Origin: Actinokineospora enzanensis DSM 44649
Lineage (GTDB): Bacteria > Actinomycetota > Actinomycetes > Mycobacteriales > Pseudonocardiaceae
Length of the DNA: 64,000 nt
Direction: 5' to 3'
NCBI RefSeq assembly: GCF_000374445.1
Contig: NZ_KB894438.1
Location: forward strand, 1 to 64,000
Numbering within the stretch: position 1 is the stretch's first letter; each line of letters begins with the position of its first letter. The translations under genes and the position numbers were made by a program. Shown one piece after another: positions 51,427 through 61,404 of this stretch. A model generated the notes under the pieces. The model did not search any database and was not told the origin of the DNA. It worked only from the letters and a program-made list of their open reading frames with translations.

Positions 51427-52964
51427 GGCCGCCTCCAGTGCCTGCCGGTTCGGGACAGCATCTTGTCGGCGGAGTCGGGTCCCCAGGTGCCCGCGGGGTA
51501 GCCCTCCGGCTTGCCGGACTGGGTCCAGTGCTTGAGCACCGGCTCCAGGATCTCCCAGGACAGCTCGACCTCCTCGTTCACCGGGAACAGCGACGGCTCG
51601 CCGAGCAGCACGTCCAGCAGCAGCCGCTCGTAGGCCTCGGGGGAGGACTCGGTGAACGCGTGGCCGTAGCTGAAGTCCATGGACACGTCCCGGACCTCCA
51701 TGGAGTTGCCCGGCACCTTGGAGCCGAACCGCATGGTCACGCCCTCGTCCGGCTGTACCCGCACCACCAGGGCGTTCTGCCCGAGCTCCTCGGTCGCGGT
51801 GTCGTCGAAGGGCAGGTGCGGGGCGCGCTTGAACACCACCGCGATCTCGGTGACCCGCCTGCCCAGCCGCTTGCCGGTGCGCAGGTAGAACGGCACGCCC
51901 GCCCAGCGCCGGGTGTTCACCTCCAGGGTGATCGCGGCGTAGGTCTCGGTGGTGGAGGTCTTGGCGAAGCCCTCCTCCTCCAGCAGGCCGGACACCTTCT
52001 GGCCGCCCTGCCAGCCGCCGGTGTACTGGCCGCGCGCGGTGGTCTCGCCGAACGGGCCGACGGCCTTGGTCGCCTCCAGCACCTTGATCTTCTCGGTGCG
52101 CAGCGCCCGCGGCTGGAAGGAGACCGGCTCCTCCATCGCGGTCAGCGCCAGCAGCTGGATCAGGTGGTTCTGGATCACGTCGCGGGCCGCGCCGATGCCG
52201 TCGTAGTAACCCGCGCGCCCGCCGAGGCCGATGTCCTCGGCCATGGTGATCTGCACGTGGTCGACGTAGTTGGCGTTCCAGATCGGCTCGAACAGCTGGT
52301 TGGCGAAACGCAGCGCCAACAGGTTCTGCACCGTCTCCTTGCCGAGGTAGTGGTCGATGCGGAACACCGACTCCTCGGGGAAGACGTCGTTGAGAATGCC
52401 GTTGAGCTGCTTGGCGCTGGCCAGGTCGTGCCCGAACGGCTTCTCGATGACCACCCGCCGCCACTCGTCCGGGCCCGCGGGCTCGGCCAGGCCGCAGCGC
52501 GCCAGCTGCTTGGTGACCACCGGGAACGCGCCGGGCGGGATGGACAGGTAGAACGCGTGGTTGCCGCTGGTGCCGCGCTGCTCGTCCAGGTCGCGCACGG
52601 TCTCGGCGAGCCGGTCGAACGAGTCGTCGTCGTCGAAGGTGCCCTGCACGAACCGGAAGCCCTCGGCCAGCCGGTCCCACACCGCCTCCCGGAACGGGGT
52701 GCGCGCGTGCTGCTTGACCGCCTCGTAGACGACCTGCCCGAAGTCCTGGTCCTCCCAGTCCCGGCGGGCGAAGCCGACGAGCGAGAAGCCCGGCGGCAGC
52801 AGGCCGCGGTTGGCCAGGTCGTAGATGGCGGGCATGAGCTTCTTGCGGGACAGGTCACCGGTCACGCCGAAGATCACCAGGCCGCACGGGCCCGCGATCC
52901 GCGGCAGCCGCTTGTCCCTGGGGTCCCGCAGCGGGTTGTGCCAGTCCGAGGCCAGCGTGTTCAC
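51423..52964 (-). CDS. zwf: Glucose-6-phosphate 1-dehydrogenase
   Basis: First enzyme of the oxidative pentose phosphate branch, making NADPH. The 513-residue protein has the cofactor motif FGVTGDLSRKKLMPAIYDL, substrate site RIDHYLGKETVQNLLALRFA, EKPFGHDLASAKQLN and C-terminal WILEPVLKHW-like SWEILEPVLKHWTQ. GTG start overlaps the pgi stop (GTGA) and its own stop overlaps opcA, so pgi, zwf, opcA and pgl are translationally coupled. Confidence 0.97.
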   Translation of the reverse strand: MNTLASDWHNPLRDPRDKRLPRIAGPCGLVIFGVTGDLSRKKLMPAIYDLANRGLLPPGFSLVGFARRDWEDQDFGQVVYEAVKQHARTPFREAVWDRLAEGFRFVQGTFDDDDSFDRLAETVRDLDEQRGTSGNHAFYLSIPPGAFPVVTKQLARCGLAEPAGPDEWRRVVIEKPFGHDLASAKQLNGILNDVFPEESVFRIDHYLGKETVQNLLALRFANQLFEPIWNANYVDHVQITMAEDIGLGGRAGYYDGIGAARDVIQNHLIQLLALTAMEEPVSFQPRALRTEKIKVLEATKAVGPFGETTARGQYTGGWQGGQKVSGLLEEEGFAKTSTTETYAAITLEVNTRRWAGVPFYLRTGKRLGRRVTEIAVVFKRAPHLPFDDTATEELGQNALVVRVQPDEGVTMRFGSKVPGNSMEVRDVSMDFSYGHAFTESSPEAYERLLLDVLLGEPSLFPVNEEVELSWEILEPVLKHWTQSGKPEGYPAGTWGPDSADKMLSRTGRHWRRP

Positions 52965-54595
52965 CTGGTCACCTCGGTGACCTCGGCGATGGCCTCGACC
53001 AGCCGGGCCAGGCCCGCCGCGCGGTCGGTGAAGTGCAGCCGCAGCAGCGGCCTGCCGTGGTCGATCAGCACCTGGCCGTCGCCCAGCGCCTGCGCGTGCT
53101 GGAGCACGCCGAGCGTGTAGGGGCGGTCGGGCACCTGCAGGTCCTCCTCGGCGCCGCCGGTGACCTGCAGGAACACCCCGTTCTGGTGACCGCCCTTGTG
53201 GTACTGGCCGGTCGAGTGCAGGAACCGCGGCCCCCACCCGAAGGTGGTCTGCAGGCCGGACCGGCGGGCCAGCTCCGGCCGCAGGAGCACGGCCGAGGCG
53301 TCGTCCAGGCGGTCCAGGTAGACCTGCACGGACAGGTAGCCTGCCGCGGGCGCGGCGGCGAGCAACGAGTGCAGCGCCCCGGCCAGCGAGTCGATCCCGG
53401 AGTGCAGCAGGCCCTCGGACGGGTGAACCTCCACCGGACCCACGACGAACGCGGGCGCGGCCTCGTCGCCGCCGGGGGAGTCCAGCAGCGCGCGCGCCGC
53501 CTTCTTCGCCGCCTCCACGTCCGGCTGGTCGAACGGGTTGATCCCGAGCAGGCGCCCGGCCACCGCGGTGGCGTACTCCCACAACAGGATCAGGCCGCCC
53601 AGCGTGCCCGCGGTGGACACCTGCGCGCCGCCGCCCGCCGGGCCGATCGCCACGGCGGTGGCGTCGTCGCCCGCGTCGGCGAAGCCGGGGGCGTCCGGGT
53701 TCTCCACGACCACCGGCAGCAAGCCGGTGCCCTCCTTGCCGGTCGACTCGGCCACCAGCTGCTCGGCCCAGTCGCCGAAGCCCTTGATGCCGGAGCCGGT
53801 GTCGGCCAGCACGACCTTCTCCGCGCCGGTGGCGTGTGCCGCGCCGAGCGCCGCGGCCAGCCGCAGGCCCGGGTTCTCCGTGCTGTCCTGGGACAGCACG
53901 GCGGCGGCCGCGGCTGCCTCGTCCAGCAGCGCGGCCACGTCCGCGCCCGCCAGCCCGGCGGGCACCAGGCCGAACGCGGTGAGCGCCGAGTACCGGCCGC
54001 CCACGTCCGGGTCGGCCTGGAACACCCGGCGGTAGCCCGCCTCGGTCGCCAGCCGCTCCAGCGGCGAGCCGGGGTCGGTCACCACCACGATCCGGGCCGC
54101 CGCGTCGATGCCCTCGGCCGCGAACGCGGCGGCGAAGAGCCTGCGGTGGCTGTCGGTCTCCACAGTGGACCCCGACTTGGAGGACACCACCAGCACCGTG
54201 CGGGACAGCTCGCCCGCCAGCGCGTCGGCCACCTGGCCGGGGTCGGTGGTGTCCAGCACCACCAGCGGCACGCCTGCCGTGGCGGTGATCACCTCGGGGG
54301 CCAGCGACGACCCGCCCATGCCCGCCAGCACGACCCGGTCGACGCCGTCGGCGCGCAGCTCCGCGCGCAGGGCGTCGATCTCGGCCAACAGCGGGCGGGA
54401 GGTCTCCGCGAGCGTGGTCCAGGACAGCCGGATGGCCGCCTCGGACTCCGCCGCGGGCCCCCACAGGGTGGGGTCACCGGCGGTGAGCTTGGACGCGACC
54501 TGTTCCTCGACCAGTCGGCCGACGAGCGGCGCCGCCTCCTGGGCGAGCCGCTCGTCGACGATGGTTACTGCGACTTCTCCGGGGTGCTCGGCCAT
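52961..54595 (-). CDS. pgi: Glucose-6-phosphate isomerase
   Basis: Interconverts glucose 6-phosphate and fructose 6-phosphate. The 544-residue sequence shows VVLAGMGGSSLAPEVI, VVSSKSGSTVETDSHRRLF (SIS phosphate-binding segment), ADTGSGIKGFGDWAEQLVAE, INPFDQPDVEAAKKAAR and STGQYHKGGHQNGVFLQVTG. It belongs to the divergent actinobacterial form often found between tal and zwf. ATG at 54595. The TCCACAGTGGA palindrome occurs at 54159-54169 within it. Confidence 0.93.
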   Translation of the reverse strand: MAEHPGEVAVTIVDERLAQEAAPLVGRLVEEQVASKLTAGDPTLWGPAAESEAAIRLSWTTLAETSRPLLAEIDALRAELRADGVDRVVLAGMGGSSLAPEVITATAGVPLVVLDTTDPGQVADALAGELSRTVLVVSSKSGSTVETDSHRRLFAAAFAAEGIDAAARIVVVTDPGSPLERLATEAGYRRVFQADPDVGGRYSALTAFGLVPAGLAGADVAALLDEAAAAAAVLSQDSTENPGLRLAAALGAAHATGAEKVVLADTGSGIKGFGDWAEQLVAESTGKEGTGLLPVVVENPDAPGFADAGDDATAVAIGPAGGGAQVSTAGTLGGLILLWEYATAVAGRLLGINPFDQPDVEAAKKAARALLDSPGGDEAAPAFVVGPVEVHPSEGLLHSGIDSLAGALHSLLAAAPAAGYLSVQVYLDRLDDASAVLLRPELARRSGLQTTFGWGPRFLHSTGQYHKGGHQNGVFLQVTGGAEEDLQVPDRPYTLGVLQHAQALGDGQVLIDHGRPLLRLHFTDRAAGLARLVEAIAEVTEVTR

Positions 54596-54635
54596 GTGTG
54601 GCGTCAGCCTCTCCTGGTATCCCGTCTTGGGCCGC

Positions 54636-55757
54636 TCAGCCGCGGTCGCCGTCGTCGGCGCCGTCGAGCTGGCCGCGAACCGTCTCCAGCAATTCCGACC
54701 AGGACTTCTCGAACTTCTCCACGCCCTCGGTCTCCAGGACGCGGTACACGTCGTCGACATCGATCCCGGCGGCGGCGAGCCGGTCGTAGACCTCCTGCGC
54801 CTCGCCCGCCCGCCCGGTGACGGTGTCGCCGGTAATCCTGCCGTGGTCGGCGACCGCGTGCAGGGTCTTTTCCGGCATCGTGTTGACCGTGTCGGCGACC
54901 ACGAGGTCGTCCACGTACAGGGTGTCCGGGTAGTCCGGGTTCTTCACCCCGGTGGACGCCCACAGTGGACGCTGCGCGTTCGCCCCTGCGCCACGCAGGG
55001 CTTCCCAGCGTTCACCGGCGAAGGTCTCCTGGAAGGCGGCGTAGGCGAGTCGGGCGTTGGCCACCGCCGCCTTGCCGCGCAGACCCGTGGCCTCGTCGGT
55101 GTCGATGGCAGCCAGCCGCCTGTCCACCTCGCTGTCCACACGGGACACGAAGAACGACGCGACCGAGTGAATCCCGGCGAGGTCGTGCCCGTTCGCCTTG
55201 GCCTGCTCAAGGCCGGCGAGGTAGGCGTCCATGACGGCGCGGTAGCGCTGCACCGAGAAGATCAGCGTCACGTTCACGCTGACGCCCTCGGCGATGGTGC
55301 GGGTGATCGCGGGCAGGCCCTCGACCGTGGCCGGGATCTTCACCAGCAGGTTCGGCCGGTCCACGGTCTTCCACAGGTCGAGCGCCTCGGCCGCGGTGGC
55401 CTCGGTGTCGGCTGCCAGCCGCGGGTCGACCTCGATGGACACCCGGCCGTCCACGTGCCCGGACTGCTCGTACACGTCGCGGAACAGGTCGCAGGCGTTG
55501 CGCACGTCGGTGGTGGTCAGCTCGCGCACGGCCGCCTCGACGGACGCGCCGCGCGCGGCCAGGCCGCGCACCTGCTCGTCGTAGGCGGCGCCGTCGGACA
55601 GCGCGCCCGCGAAGATCGTCGGGTTGGTGGTCACCCCGACCACGTGCTTGTCACGGATCAGGTCCGCCAGGTTGCCAGAGGTCAGGCGCTCGCGGGACAG
55701 GTCGTCCAGCCAGATCGAGACGCCCGCGTCGGAGAGGGTCTTGAGGATGTCGCTCAC
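54636..55757 (-). CDS. tal: Transaldolase
   Basis: Moves a three-carbon unit between pentose-phosphate and glycolytic sugars. The 373-residue protein starts [20 protein letters not shown] (actinobacterial form), with [13 protein letters not shown], the Schiff-base Lys in [35 protein letters not shown] and [20 protein letters not shown]. It lies 31 bases after tkt and 40 before pgi. ATG start. Confidence 0.97.
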   Translation of the reverse strand: MSDILKTLSDAGVSIWLDDLSRERLTSGNLADLIRDKHVVGVTTNPTIFAGALSDGAAYDEQVRGLAARGASVEAAVRELTTTDVRNACDLFRDVYEQSGHVDGRVSIEVDPRLAADTEATAAEALDLWKTVDRPNLLVKIPATVEGLPAITRTIAEGVSVNVTLIFSVQRYRAVMDAYLAGLEQAKANGHDLAGIHSVASFFVSRVDSEVDRRLAAIDTDEATGLRGKAAVANARLAYAAFQETFAGERWEALRGAGANAQRPLWASTGVKNPDYPDTLYVDDLVVADTVNTMPEKTLHAVADHGRITGDTVTGRAGEAQEVYDRLAAAGIDVDDVYRVLETEGVEKFEKSWSELLETVRGQLDGADDGDRG

Positions 55758-55788
55758 GGGGATACCTCCTGCTGCGGTTGCTTGGCGG

Positions 55789-57897
55789 CTATTCGGCGGC
55801 GCCGACCGAGCGGCGGGCCGCCGCCACGACCGCCTCGGTGGTGATGCCGAACTCGCGGTACAGGGTCTGGTAGTCGGCGGACGCGCCGAAGTGCTCGATG
55901 GACACGATCTCGCCCGCGTCGCCAGCGAACCGGTGCCACGGCTGGGCGATGCCCGCCTCCACGACCACGCGCGCCTTGACCGACGGCGGGATCACCGAGT
56001 CGCGGTAGGACTTGTCCTGCGCGTCGAACAGCTCGACCGACGGCATCGACACCACCCGCGCGGAGATCCCGTCCTTGGCCAGCACCTCACGGGCCTCGAC
56101 CGCGATCTGCAGCTCGGAGCCGGTGCCGATGAGCACGACCTGCGGGTCGCCCTCGGCGTCGGCCAGCACGTAGCCGCCCTTGGCCACGCCCTCGCGCGCC
56201 TTCTCCTTGGTGCCCGCCAGGACCGGCAGGTTCTGCCGGGTCAGCGCCAGCGCGACCGGCGCCGTGGACTGGGTCAGGGTGGCCCGCCACGCGGCCGCGG
56301 TCTCGTTGGCGTCACCCGGGCGCAGCACGATCAGGCCCGGGATGGCACGCAGCGCGGCCAGGTGCTCGATCGGCTGGTGCGTCGGGCCGTCCTCGCCCAG
56401 GCCGATGGAGTCGTGCGTCCAGACGTAGGTCACCGGCAGCTTGCTCAGCGCCGCCAGCCGGACCGCGGGGCGCATGTAGTCGCTGAACACCAGGAAGGTG
56501 CCGCCGTAGGGGCGGGTGGGGCCGTGCAGCACGATGCCGTTCAGGATCGAGCCCATCGCGTGCTCGCGCACGCCGAAGTGGAGGGTCCGCCCGTACGGGG
56601 TGGTGTTCCAGTGCGCCGTCCTGGCCGACGGCGGGCCGAACGAGTCCGCGCCCTTGATCGTGGTGTTGTTGCTCTCGGCCAGGTCGGCCGAGCCGCCCCA
56701 CAGCTCCGGCAGCAGCCCGCCGATGGCGTTGAGCACATCACCGGAGGCCTTGCGGGTGGCCACGCCCTTGGCGTCCGGCTCCCAGGTGGGCAGCGCGTCG
56801 TCGAAGCCCTCGGGCAGCCGGTAGGCCTGCGCGCGCTCCAGCAGCGCGTCGCGCTCCGGGTTGGCGGCCTTCCAGGCGTCGAACGCCTGCTGCCACTCGG
56901 CGTGCGCCGCCTCGCCGCGCTTGCCGACCTCGCGGGCGTGCGCGAGCACCTCGGGCTCGACGGCGAAGTCCTGCTCCGGGTCGAAGCCCAGGATCTTCTT
57001 GACCGCGACGATCTCGTCCTTGCCCAGCGCGGCGCCGTGCGCCTTGCCGGTGTTCATCAGGTTCGGCGCCGGGAAGCCGATCACGGTGCGCAGCAGGATG
57101 AACGACGGGCGCGAGGTCTCGGCCTTGGCCGCTTCCAGCGCGGCCAGGATGCCCGCCACGTTCTCGCCGCCCTCGACGGTCTGCACGTGCCAGCCGTACG
57201 CCTCGTAGCGCTTGGCGGTGTCCTCGGACAGGGCGACCGTGGTGTCGTCCTCGATGGAGATCTTGTTGTCGTCGTAGACCACCACGAGGTTGCCCAGCTC
57301 CTGGCGGCCCGCCAGGGACGAGGCCTCGGAGGTGACGCCCTCCTCGATGTCGCCGTCGGAGGCGATCACGAACACGTGGTGGTCGAACACGCTCTGCCCG
57401 GGGGCGGCGTCCGGGTCGAACAGCCCGCGCTCGCGCCGGGCGGCCATGGCCATGCCCACCGCGGACGCCAGGCCCTGGCCAAGCGGGCCGGTGGTGATCT
57501 CCACGCCCTTGGTGTGGTTCACCTCGGGGTGGCCGGGGGTCTTGGAGCCCCAGGTGCGCAGTGCCTGGATGTCCTCGATCTCCAGGCCGTAGCCGGAGAA
57601 GAACAGCTGCAGGTACTGGGTCAGGCTGGAGTGGCCCGCGGACAGCACGAACCGGTCGCGGCCGATCCAGTGCGGGTCGGCCGGGTCGTGGCGCATGACG
57701 CGCTGGTAGAGCGCGTAGGCGAGCGGCGCGAGGCTCATCGCGGTGCCGGGGTGGCCGTTGCCGACCTTCTGCACGGCGTCGGCGGCCAGGACCCGGAGGG
57801 TGTCCACGGCCCGGCGGTCGAGGTCGGTCCAGTCCTCGGGCAGCGTCGCGCGGGTGAGCTCGGTCAGTTCGGCGGGCACTTCACTACTGACGGACAC
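55789..57897 (-). CDS. tkt: Transketolase
   Basis: Thiamine-diphosphate enzyme of the non-oxidative pentose phosphate pathway. The 702-residue chain shows [20 protein letters not shown], the ThDP/metal motif [18 protein letters not shown] followed by [33 protein letters not shown] and the C-terminal domain [17 protein letters not shown] at 57897 (VSVSSEVP) with GGGAG upstream is chosen over a start 19 codons earlier. First gene of the operon, divergent from ctaB. Confidence 0.96.
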   Translation of the reverse strand: MSVSSEVPAELTELTRATLPEDWTDLDRRAVDTLRVLAADAVQKVGNGHPGTAMSLAPLAYALYQRVMRHDPADPHWIGRDRFVLSAGHSSLTQYLQLFFSGYGLEIEDIQALRTWGSKTPGHPEVNHTKGVEITTGPLGQGLASAVGMAMAARRERGLFDPDAAPGQSVFDHHVFVIASDGDIEEGVTSEASSLAGRQELGNLVVVYDDNKISIEDDTTVALSEDTAKRYEAYGWHVQTVEGGENVAGILAALEAAKAETSRPSFILLRTVIGFPAPNLMNTGKAHGAALGKDEIVAVKKILGFDPEQDFAVEPEVLAHAREVGKRGEAAHAEWQQAFDAWKAANPERDALLERAQAYRLPEGFDDALPTWEPDAKGVATRKASGDVLNAIGGLLPELWGGSADLAESNNTTIKGADSFGPPSARTAHWNTTPYGRTLHFGVREHAMGSILNGIVLHGPTRPYGGTFLVFSDYMRPAVRLAALSKLPVTYVWTHDSIGLGEDGPTHQPIEHLAALRAIPGLIVLRPGDANETAAAWRATLTQSTAPVALALTRQNLPVLAGTKEKAREGVAKGGYVLADAEGDPQVVLIGTGSELQIAVEAREVLAKDGISARVVSMPSVELFDAQDKSYRDSVIPPSVKARVVVEAGIAQPWHRFAGDAGEIVSIEHFGASADYQTLYREFGITTEAVVAAARRSVGAAE

Positions 57898-58216
57898 GGA
57901 CTTGATCTCCCATTTCCACGTCGGGCGGATCGACGGGTCCCGAGTCTTCCCCATCCGGGTCTGGATCGATCCCGGAGGCGGCGCGGGGACCCGGTCCGCA
58001 TGTCATCCCTGGTCCGGTGGTCAGCGTAGTCGCCACCGCGCGAGCGCGTGCCCGCCCGGTGATCTCCACCGCCGACGGGCGACACCCGGCCACCCGATAC
58101 GTGTACCCGGATACCGCGCGGTTAACATTTCCCCCGGTGCCGCGGGCCGCCCGCGGGCCAGGACGCAACCGCCGTGACGGGGATAACACCAGGTCACGGC
58201 AGACCAGAGGAGCGAG
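57898..58216. promoter_or_regulatory. Divergent tkt / ctaB promoter region
   Basis: About 320 bases between two divergent starts. A TTAACAT near 58121 could be a -10 element for ctaB, but the -35 is not clear. No strong palindrome or riboswitch was seen. The ctaB ribosome-binding site is AGAGGAGCGAG just before 58217. Confidence 0.4.
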
Positions 58217-59176
58217 ATGTCGTCGGTGATCCCCGTGCCCGCCGACGCCTCCCCGGCCGCGGGCCGGGCGTCCACCGGGGCGGTCGTGAAGGCCGTGGTG
58301 AAGGGGTACGTGGCCCTCACCAAGCCGCGCATCATCGAGCTGCTGCTGGTCACCACCGTGCCCGCGATGCTGCTGGCCGCGCGTGGCATCCCGTCGCCGT
58401 GGCTGGTGCTCAACACGCTGATCGGCGGCACCATGGCCGCGGGCAGCGCGAACGCGCTCAACTGCGTGGTGGACGCGGACATCGACGCGGTGATGAAGCG
58501 CACCGCAGCCCGCCCGCTGGCCCGGCACACGGTGCCAAGGCGCGGCGCGTTGATCTTCGGCCTGGTGCTCGGCGTGGTCTCGTTCGGGTGGCTCTACGCC
58601 ACCACGAACCTGCTGGCCGCCGCGATGGCCGTCGGCGCGATCCTGTTCTACGTCCTCGTGTACACGATGCTCCTCAAGCGACGCACCTCGCAGAACATCG
58701 TCTGGGGCGGCGCCGCGGGCTGCATGCCGGTGGTCATCGGCTGGTCGGCGGTCACCGGTGACGTGGCCTGGCCCGCGCTGGTGATGTTCGGCGTGATCTT
58801 CTTCTGGACCCCACCGCACTTCTGGGCCCTGGCCATGAAGTTCCGCGACGACTACGCGGCCGCCGGGGTGCCGATGCTGCCGGTGGTGGCCACGCCGCGG
58901 CACGTGGCCAGGCAGATCGTCATCTACTCGTGGGTCATGGTGCTCTGGTCGCTGCTGCTGGTGCCCGCCACCGGCTGGGTGTACGCGGCCTTCGCGGTCC
59001 TGGCGGGCGGCTGGTTCCTGCTGTTCGCGCATCGCCTGTACGCGTCCGTGCGTCGGGACGAGCCGAGCAACCCGATGAAGCTGTTCCATCTCTCCAACAC
59101 CTATCTGACCCTGGTGTTCGTCTCCCTGGCCGTCGACTCGGCCCTCTCGCTGCCGGTCACCGGCTGGCCGTTCTGA
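58217..59176 (+). CDS. ctaB: Protoheme IX farnesyltransferase
   Basis: Converts haem B to haem O for cytochrome c oxidase. The 319-residue polytopic membrane protein has about seven to nine helices. First conserved loop: [20 protein letters not shown] followed by AARPLAR, the prenyl-diphosphate/haem site. Second: [20 protein letters not shown] with [28 protein letters not shown] opens the conserved core. Divergent to the tkt operon, a conserved actinobacterial arrangement. Confidence 0.97.
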   Translation: MSSVIPVPADASPAAGRASTGAVVKAVVKGYVALTKPRIIELLLVTTVPAMLLAARGIPSPWLVLNTLIGGTMAAGSANALNCVVDADIDAVMKRTAARPLARHTVPRRGALIFGLVLGVVSFGWLYATTNLLAAAMAVGAILFYVLVYTMLLKRRTSQNIVWGGAAGCMPVVIGWSAVTGDVAWPALVMFGVIFFWTPPHFWALAMKFRDDYAAAGVPMLPVVATPRHVARQIVIYSWVMVLWSLLLVPATGWVYAAFAVLAGGWFLLFAHRLYASVRRDEPSNPMKLFHLSNTYLTLVFVSLAVDSALSLPVTGWPF

Positions 59177-59360
59177 CTCTTTCGGGCGGTTTTCTCCGGT
59201 TCGGCGAGCCGGTTCCCCATGTATCCGATTCGTGATCAACCGAACTCAACCGCGCGGTCGGGTGGGCGTCTTCTCTGATGCGAGGCCGAAGGGGGATGCC
59301 CACAGAGGCGCCGAGACCGGCTCGCGTCGAATCCACACACGACACTCTGGGGAGATTGTC

Positions 59361-59972
59361 ATGTCCAAGAAGCGTTTCGCCGTCCTGGGTCTGGCCGCCC
59401 TGGCCACCTCCGCCGTGATCGGGGTCGCGGGGGCGGGTACCGCGTCCGCCTGCTCCGTCGGGGCGCCCTCCACCGCGTACGCCGCGTCGCTGCCGCAGGT
59501 CCTGCAGGGGCAGAGCGGTCCCGAGGTGATGGGGCTGCAGCTCGAACTGCGGAAGCTGGGCTACCCGCTCACGGGCACCGGCTACTACGGCACCAACACG
59601 TTGGCCGCCGTGCAGGACTTCCAGCGCAAGCACGGGATCAAGGACAGCGGCATCGTCGGGTCGAAGACCTGGGGCGCGCTGGTGGGTGTGCTGGGCCAGG
59701 GCGTCACGCACAACGGTGCCAACATCCAGGGGCTGCCGCAGATCGTGCCCGGTCAGGCGACCGGGGACGACTTTGCCAAGCTGAACTGGGTCATGAGCCG
59801 GATCGAGCCCTACGCCATGAGCTTCGGTGAGGGCTACTACGGGCCGGTGGCGCAGGCGGCGGTGCGGGACTTCCAGTCGCGCATGGGAATCAACCCCAGC
59901 GGGATCGTCGGGCCGAAGACCTGGGCGGCGCTGCAGCGGGTCATCTCCATCGAGGGCGGCTGGAGCTGCTGA
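59361..59972 (+). CDS. Secreted protein with two peptidoglycan-binding domains
   Basis: A 203-residue exported protein. Signal peptide about 1-30 (FAVLGLAALATSAVIGVAGA, cleavage after ASA). Two PGB_1 domains, about 48-105 and 130-198, contain LRKLGYPLTGTGYYGTNTLA / QDFQRKHGIKDSGIVGSKTW and PYAMSFGEGYYGPVAQAAV / RDFQSRMGINPSGIVGPKTW. It has no hydrolase domain, so it is a wall-binding protein or an accessory to one. ATG follows GGGGAGA. A bidirectional terminator follows. Confidence 0.9.
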   Translation: MSKKRFAVLGLAALATSAVIGVAGAGTASACSVGAPSTAYAASLPQVLQGQSGPEVMGLQLELRKLGYPLTGTGYYGTNTLAAVQDFQRKHGIKDSGIVGSKTWGALVGVLGQGVTHNGANIQGLPQIVPGQATGDDFAKLNWVMSRIEPYAMSFGEGYYGPVAQAAVRDFQSRMGINPSGIVGPKTWAALQRVISIEGGWSC

Positions 59973-59976
59973 CCGG

Positions 59977-60006
59977 CCGAGGGGGCGGCGTCGACCGCCC
60001 CCTCGG
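59977..60006. terminator. Bidirectional terminator
   Basis: Perfect 12-bp stem (CCGAGGGGGCGG at 59977-59988 and CCGCCCCCTCGG at 59995-60006) with a 6-nt loop between convergent genes. Confidence 0.85.
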
Positions 60007-60009
60007 GCA

Positions 60010-60684
60010 CTATCCGACGGCGGTCAGGAGTCGCTCGACCGTGGGGTCGTCGAGCGACTCCTTGATGCAGCTCCACAGTTCCAGGTTCGCCGTCGCCCAA
60101 CGGGAGTACGCGCGGGCGGCGGCGGGGGAGTAGAAGTAGAAGCCCTCCGCGTGCACGTCCCGTTGCTCGCCGACGATCTTCTCCGCCAGCTCGCGCAGGC
60201 TCACGCCGTTCTCCGCCAGGTACTTGTGCGCCAGCACCACCGGGGTCACCGGCAGCGCCTTGAACAGCGTGTCCGCGTCACTGAGCGCCTGTGCCTCCAG
60301 CGAGATATGCCGGTGCCGGTTGGCCATCTCGGCCTCGTCCACCAACGCGTCCACCCAGTCCGCCACGTCCGCCGGGACGCCCGCGTCGGCCAGGATCGCC
60401 ATCCGCAGGCCACTGCCCGCCGCGGCCTCGGAGTTGCGGCGCACCAGGTAGTTCACGTCGTGCACCAGCGCGGCGGTCTCCACCACCGACACGTCCGAGC
60501 CGTTCAGCCCGGCGAACTCGACCGCCTTGTCCCGCACGAAGCCCACGTGGTGCCAGCCGTGGAACGGCAGCCGCCGCGCGTACCGCTCGCACAGTGCCCG
60601 CACCCGGTGCTCGACGTGGTCGATCGACGCCCGCCCGATCGCGCGGACCGGCTCCGACAGCGCGGTGGATCCCGATACCAGCAT
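60010..60684 (-). CDS. HD-domain phosphohydrolase
   Basis: A 224-residue HD-superfamily protein. Metal ligands fit PFHGWHHVGFVRDKAVEFA (His), TAALVHDVNYL (His-Asp) and a downstream Asp in SDADTLFKALP. The sequence between is helical, as in small YedJ-like HD hydrolases. There is no membrane segment or sensor domain. ATG at 60684 has its own ribosome-binding site (GGAAGGGG). It is the last of three same-strand genes (62408 to 60010), 78 bases after the cupin-like gene. Substrate, probably a nucleotide or phosphate ester, is unknown. Confidence 0.82.
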   Translation of the reverse strand: MLVSGSTALSEPVRAIGRASIDHVEHRVRALCERYARRLPFHGWHHVGFVRDKAVEFAGLNGSDVSVVETAALVHDVNYLVRRNSEAAAGSGLRMAILADAGVPADVADWVDALVDEAEMANRHRHISLEAQALSDADTLFKALPVTPVVLAHKYLAENGVSLRELAEKIVGEQRDVHAEGFYFYSPAAARAYSRWATANLELWSCIKESLDDPTVERLLTAVG

Positions 60685-60762
60685 GTCGACCTTCCCCTTC
60701 CGTTGGACAAACGGGTGGGGTGATGGTATAGGTCGATCTTGCTCGGAGTGGGCCGTTCGGCG

Positions 60763-61404
60763 TCATATCCGCCTGGTCAGATCCGCCAATCGGGCCTCCA
60801 CCGGCACATGCCGATGGCCGATCCCGGTGGTCGGGTCGTAGGACAGGCTCCAGCGCGCGACCGGTCGCGACTTCACCAGGAACGTCATCGTGCCGTCGAC
60901 CGCGCGCGGGATCCGGTGGAACTCGTCGGCGGTCAGGAACCCGGAGTCGCCCGCCACGCACTCGCCGCGCTGCGTCATCCGGGCCGCGGTGATCAGGCCG
61001 GTGCGCTCGTCGAGGTCGGTGTCATATCGCTCGTGCAGGTAGCCGCCGCGCAGGAGCACCGTGCAGAAGTGGTAGCGGTGGTTGTGCACGGAGTCGGCGT
61101 AGCCGGGACGCCACTCCCGCTGCGGTTTGTACTCGTGCAGCCAGAAGCTGAACGGCTCCGTCGGGTCGTCGCGCAAACACCAGGCGAAGTGCGTGGTGGT
61201 CTCGCGGGAGCGGGCGACGAGCGCGTCGGCCCGGCGCGGGTCCAGGTCGACCAGGTGCCTGCGCAGCACCGAGCGCAGCACCGGACCGTCCACCCAGGAC
61301 TCGACGCCCGCGTGCGCGGCCGACCACCGGCGCCGGGTGAGATCGATCTCGCACATGCGCTGGGCGAGTTGGGACAGGGCGGGGACCGCGACGGACACGG
61401 GCAT
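60763..61404 (-). CDS. Cupin-like hypothetical protein
   Basis: A 213-residue soluble protein. The N-terminal half is helical. The C-terminal half looks like a metal-binding cupin/cysteine-dioxygenase-type barrel: SVHNHRYHFCTVLLRGGYLH (spaced His residues), GECVAGDSGFLTADEFHRIP and a final IGHRHVP. No precise family was recognised, and the enzyme class is inference from this His pattern. ATG at 61404 overlaps the stop of the preceding two-TM gene (ATGA), so the two are translated together. Confidence 0.65.
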   Translation of the reverse strand: MPVSVAVPALSQLAQRMCEIDLTRRRWSAAHAGVESWVDGPVLRSVLRRHLVDLDPRRADALVARSRETTTHFAWCLRDDPTEPFSFWLHEYKPQREWRPGYADSVHNHRYHFCTVLLRGGYLHERYDTDLDERTGLITAARMTQRGECVAGDSGFLTADEFHRIPRAVDGTMTFLVKSRPVARWSLSYDPTTGIGHRHVPVEARLADLTRRI